Shown here one piece after another: positions 6,204-6,361 of a stretch of 6,361 nucleotides of DNA. The position numbers and the translations under genes are program-made. The notes under the pieces were generated by a model that was given only the letters and a program-made list of their open reading frames with translations, was not told the DNA's origin and searched no databases. The DNA is from Actinomycetes bacterium (GTDB lineage: Bacteria > Actinomycetota > Acidimicrobiia > Acidimicrobiales > Acidimicrobiaceae), in assembly GCA_021790855.1 (NCBI GenBank), contig JAJYFP010000040.1:1-6361 (forward strand), read 5' to 3'. Position 1 is the first letter of the stretch. Each line of letters begins with the position of its first letter.

Positions 6204-6302
6204 TTACTTGCCTGCTCGACGCTGCCAACGAGTCTTCTTCAGCATCTTCTTATGCTTCTTTTTTCTCATTCGCTTGCGTCGTTTTTTAATTAATGAACCC
6301 AT
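6204..6302 (-). CDS. small ribosomal protein bS22-like (AURKAIP1/COX24 domain)
   Basis: A 32-residue protein, MGSLIKKRRKRMRKKKHKKM followed by LKKTRWQRRAGK, with about 60 % Lys plus Arg. It matches the actinobacterial bS22 pattern (MGSVIKKRRKRM-KKKHRK-L--TR-QRR--K), a very small 30S protein first noticed in mycobacterial ribosome structures and annotated as an AURKAIP1/COX24-domain protein. From memory of those structures it lies near the decoding centre. The ATG at 6300-6302 and TAA at 6204-6206 give a clean frame; the Shine-Dalgarno is weak (TAGG, 11 bases before the start), and the upstream 59 bases to the window edge hold nothing I can call with confidence. The gene is convergent with ispE and shares the palindromic terminator. 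The family call rests on a near-full-length pattern match, which is strong for so short a protein. Confidence 0.92.
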   Translation of the reverse strand: MGSLIKKRRKRMRKKKHKKMLKKTRWQRRAGK

Positions 6303-6361
6303 GACTTGGACAACCTAGCCGGTTTGTAGCTAAATCAGTGCGTCTTGGCGGTAAGTTGTGA

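Noticed and set aside
1..6361. A novel defence, mobile or biosynthetic system
   Set aside because: Both strands were read for transposase, integrase, toxin-antitoxin, CRISPR repeats, nuclease-helicase pairs and tRNA-like attachment sites; apart from the small DUF genes, every sizeable frame is a conserved housekeeping gene in its usual order.

Overview
This window reads as a chromosomal housekeeping segment of an actinobacterium, most likely a member of class Acidimicrobiia with moderate GC (about 45-50 % by eye). Three things support this. The gene order rsmI - metG - tatD - rsmA - ispE is a classic actinobacterial arrangement. A 32-residue arginine/lysine-rich protein of the bS22 (AURKAIP1/COX24-like) type, typical of Actinobacteria, lies at the right end. 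IspE carries an 'APAKLT' N-terminus and a 'MAGSGSTFF' C-terminal motif that I associate with Acidimicrobiia. The class assignment is inference from remembered families, not a database result.

Layout, left to right. Positions 24-488 (+) encode a small four-helix membrane protein (DUF2269-like), closed by a compact hairpin plus T-run terminator at 487-507. A non-coding stretch to 748 contains a very stable stem-loop (608-658). At 749-1084 (+) lies a short, diverged DUF192-like protein whose 3' end overlaps rsmI (1077-1934, +). After a 126-base gap with a weak promoter candidate come metG (2061-3578, +) and tatD (3635-4414, +). A 78-base gap then leads to rsmA (4493-5338, +), which overlaps ispE (5335-6159, +) by four bases. 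Downstream of ispE a perfect 28-base palindrome (6173-6200) separates it from the convergent bS22 gene (6204-6302, -).

The genes serve translation and core metabolism. RsmI and RsmA are predicted to modify 16S rRNA around the decoding centre, MetRS charges tRNA(Met), and bS22 is a small-subunit protein that, as I recall from mycobacterial ribosome structures, sits near the same decoding region. IspE is a step of the MEP isoprenoid pathway, and TatD is a metal-dependent nuclease. I see no mobile element, CRISPR array, tRNA, rRNA, toxin-antitoxin or defence system.

The items most worth a second look are modest: a MetRS whose HIGH signature reads HLGT, a degenerate DUF192 protein coupled to rsmI, two strong hairpins that share a CGAGAT-R-T core but lack a clear U-tract, and a 32-codon ribosomal protein gene that is easy to miss.
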